Shown here one piece after another: positions 62,465 to 64,000 of a stretch of 64,000 nt of DNA. This stretch comes from Poseidonocella sp. HB161398 (GTDB lineage: Bacteria > Pseudomonadota > Alphaproteobacteria > Rhodobacterales > Rhodobacteraceae): assembly GCF_005870025.1 (NCBI RefSeq), contig NZ_VATA01000017.1, positions 1-64,000 of the forward strand, read 5' to 3'. The notes beneath the pieces were generated by a model. It searched no databases. It was given only the letters and a program-made list of their open reading frames with translations, and was not told the origin of the DNA. A program made the translations under genes and the position numbers. The first letter of the stretch is position 1, and each line of letters begins with the position of its first letter.

Positions 62465-62859
62465 TGGCGCCGGTGCTGCAGATCTCGCTGCCGAGCCTCG
62501 CCGGGCTGGCGACGCTGGCCGGGGTGGTGGTCAATGGCGCGATCCTGCTCCTGGCCTTCGTCAAGGACCGGGTGGCAGAGGGCGCCAGCCTGGAGGAGGC
62601 CGTGCGCGCGGCGGTGCGCGACCGCTTCCGCGCCATCGCGCTGACCGCCGTCGCGGGGCTGGCGCCGCTGCTTTTCGAGCAGAACACCCAGGCGCAGTTC
62701 CTGCGCCCGATCGTGGCCAGCCTCGCCCTCGGCCTGGCAAGCGCCGCCGTGCTGTCGCTGATCCTGGCCCCGGCGATTCTGCTGATCCTGCGCGACCTCG
62801 GGCTCTGCCGCGAGGCGCGGCCAGCGGTGCCGGGCAGGGCAGCGCCCGGGCCCGCCTGA
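62465..62859 (+). pseudogene. RND efflux pump (AcrB-like), C-terminal fragment
   Basis: Only the last about 130 residues remain: LAGVVVNGAILLLAFVKDRV, EGASLEEAVRAAVRDRFRAI, LTAVAGLAPLLFEQNTQAQF, LRPIVASLALGLASAAVLS. This is the region around TM11-TM12 of an RND inner-membrane pump (over 1000 residues when whole). The 5' side is replaced by IS481 debris. Not functional as a pump. Confidence 0.85.
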
Positions 62860-62866
62860 GGACGGC

Positions 62867-64000
62867 TCAGCGCGCCAGCATCCGCTCGGGCAGGGCGGTC
62901 GCCAGTCCGGGGAAGAGCGCCAGCAGAAGGATCGCGAGCACCAGCAGCCCGAAGAACGGCGCCGAGGCGCGGGTCACCGCCCACATGTCGCGGCCGGTCA
63001 TGCCCTGCAGCACGAAGAGGTTGAACCCGACCGGCGGGGTGAGCTGCGCCATCTCGACCACCAGGATCAGGTAGATGCCGAACCAGACCGGATCGAACCC
63101 GGCCTGCACCACCATCGGCAGCGCCACGGAGGTGGTCAGCACGATCATCGAGGCGCCCTCGAGAAAGCAGCCGAGCACCACGTAGATCAGCGTCAGCAGA
63201 AGCAGCAGCATCGCCGGGGAGAGCTGCTGCCCGGCCACCCAGCCCGCCAGAGCGGCGGGGATGCCCAGATAGGCCATGCCGACCGACAGCACCGCGGCGC
63301 CGAGGATGATCGCGGTGATCATGCAGCTGGTGCGCACCGCGGCCAGCAGGCTCTGGGCGAAGGCAGCCCGGGTCAGCGATCCGCCCGCCCAGGCCAGCGC
63401 CAGCGCGCCGAAGACGCCCAGTGTCGCCGCCTCGGTCGGCGTGGCAATGCCGCCATAGATCGAGCCGATCACCGCCAGGATCAGCAGCACCACCGGGATC
63501 AGCCGGCGCGAGCGGCGCAGCTTCTCGGCAAGGGACAGGCGCGGTCCCGCGGGCGGCGCGGCGCGGCCGCCGAGCGCCGACCAGAGCATCACGTAGCCCA
63601 TGAACAGCCCCATCACCATCAGCCCCGGCAGGATGCCCGCGATGAACAGCCGCGAGATCGACTGCTGCGCCGAGATGCCGTAGACGATCATCATGATCGA
63701 GGGCGGGATCAGCAGGCCCAGCGTGCCCGACCCGGCCAGGGTGCCGATCGCCATCTGCTCGTCATAGCCGCGGCTCTTCAGCTCGGGCAGGCTCATCCGC
63801 CCGATCGTCGCCGCCGTCACCGCCGAGGAGCCCGCCACCGCCGCCATCACCCCGCAGCCGACGATATTGACGTGCAGCAGCCGCCCCGGCAGCCGCTCGA
63901 GCCAGGGGGCGAGCCCCTGGAACATGTCCTCCGACAGCCGCGCTCGGAACAGGATCTCGCCCATCCAGACGAAGAGCGGCAGCGCCGTCAGCGCCCAGCC
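62867..64000 (-). CDS. dctM: TRAP transporter large permease (DctM type), partial
   Basis: About 378 C-terminal residues; the frame is open to the right edge (GWALTALPLFVWMGEILFRARL enters from outside). Polytopic DctM subunit: GSSAVTAATIGRMSLPELKSRGYD, GTLAGSGTLGLLIPPSIMMIVYG, GGIATPTEAATLGVFGAL and EMAQLTPPVGFNLFVLQGMTG are the family's conserved blocks. It moves a carboxylate-like solute using the sodium gradient, with a periplasmic DctP and small DctQ that should lie beyond the window. Confidence 0.95.
   Translation of the reverse strand, partial: GWALTALPLFVWMGEILFRARLSEDMFQGLAPWLERLPGRLLHVNIVGCGVMAAVAGSSAVTAATIGRMSLPELKSRGYDEQMAIGTLAGSGTLGLLIPPSIMMIVYGISAQQSISRLFIAGILPGLMVMGLFMGYVMLWSALGGRAAPPAGPRLSLAEKLRRSRRLIPVVLLILAVIGSIYGGIATPTEAATLGVFGALALAWAGGSLTRAAFAQSLLAAVRTSCMITAIILGAAVLSVGMAYLGIPAALAGWVAGQQLSPAMLLLLLTLIYVVLGCFLEGASMIVLTTSVALPMVVQAGFDPVWFGIYLILVVEMAQLTPPVGFNLFVLQGMTGRDMWAVTRASAPFFGLLVLAILLLALFPGLATALPERMLAR

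Overview
This is 64 kb of very GC-rich bacterial chromosome. The mix of a NasA/NirBD nitrate-assimilation cluster with a PP2C-kinase fusion, TRAP and NMT1-type ABC transporters, FixJ-like regulators and many LysR/AraC regulators suggests an alphaproteobacterium, probably a Rhodobacter/Paracoccus relative (inferred from gene content and composition only). I saw no rRNA, tRNA or CRISPR array. Most long open frames opposite the genes are GC-driven shadows and are left out.

Layout. 0-9.1 kb: nitrate/nitrite assimilation (narK-type transporter end, phosphatase-kinase, nasA, nirD, nirB, GAF protein). 9.8-11.5 kb: a lone TPR protein. 11.7-26.3 kb: redox/detoxification genes (three broken genes, a two-subunit molybdenum hydroxylase, MFS pump, cyclophilin-like protein, two cupins, LysR, aldo/keto reductase, and a carboxymuconolactone decarboxylase/F420-type oxidoreductase/cupin operon with a RibD-like gene behind it). 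The motif ATGAGC-N3-GCTCAT, a T-N11-A LysR-type site, recurs in front of most of these units and, in weaker form, in front of the lysR gene. It probably marks one local regulon.

26.9-32.1 kb: a divergent amine/amide module (cysteine hydrolase, DUF1097 membrane protein; opposite: glutamine-synthetase-like ligase, nitrilase, class I glutamine amidotransferase, HTH-cupin regulator). It resembles PuuA/PuuD/PuuR or aniline AtdA1/AtdA2 logic but with a nitrilase added. 33.3-41.6 kb: alpha/beta hydrolase with two good starts (Tat-exported and cytoplasmic), YcaC-like hydrolase, small GNAT, MFS pump with an extra domain, pirin, DoxX, YtcJ-like amidohydrolase, XapX protein and a divergent AraC. 41.6-46.5 kb: Dps, YoaK-like protein, AraC, and a two-component set with one kinase and two receivers.

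46.5-49.7 kb is a graveyard: intact IS110 transposase, IS3 remnant, MerR stub and a badly broken old-yellow-enzyme gene. 49.7-53.3 kb: PQQ-type sugar dehydrogenase, a 164-bp MITE-like element, a VOC protein and SlyD. 53.5-60.5 kb: NMT1-type ABC importer, 2-oxoglutarate/Fe(II) oxygenase, LysR and a cytosine-deaminase-like amidohydrolase, probably a pyrimidine-like salvage or catabolic system. A nearly identical 37-38 bp leader precedes both the importer operon and the oxygenase. 60.5-64 kb: AraC, methyltransferase, IS481 scar next to a decapitated RND pump, and the 3' part of a TRAP large permease.
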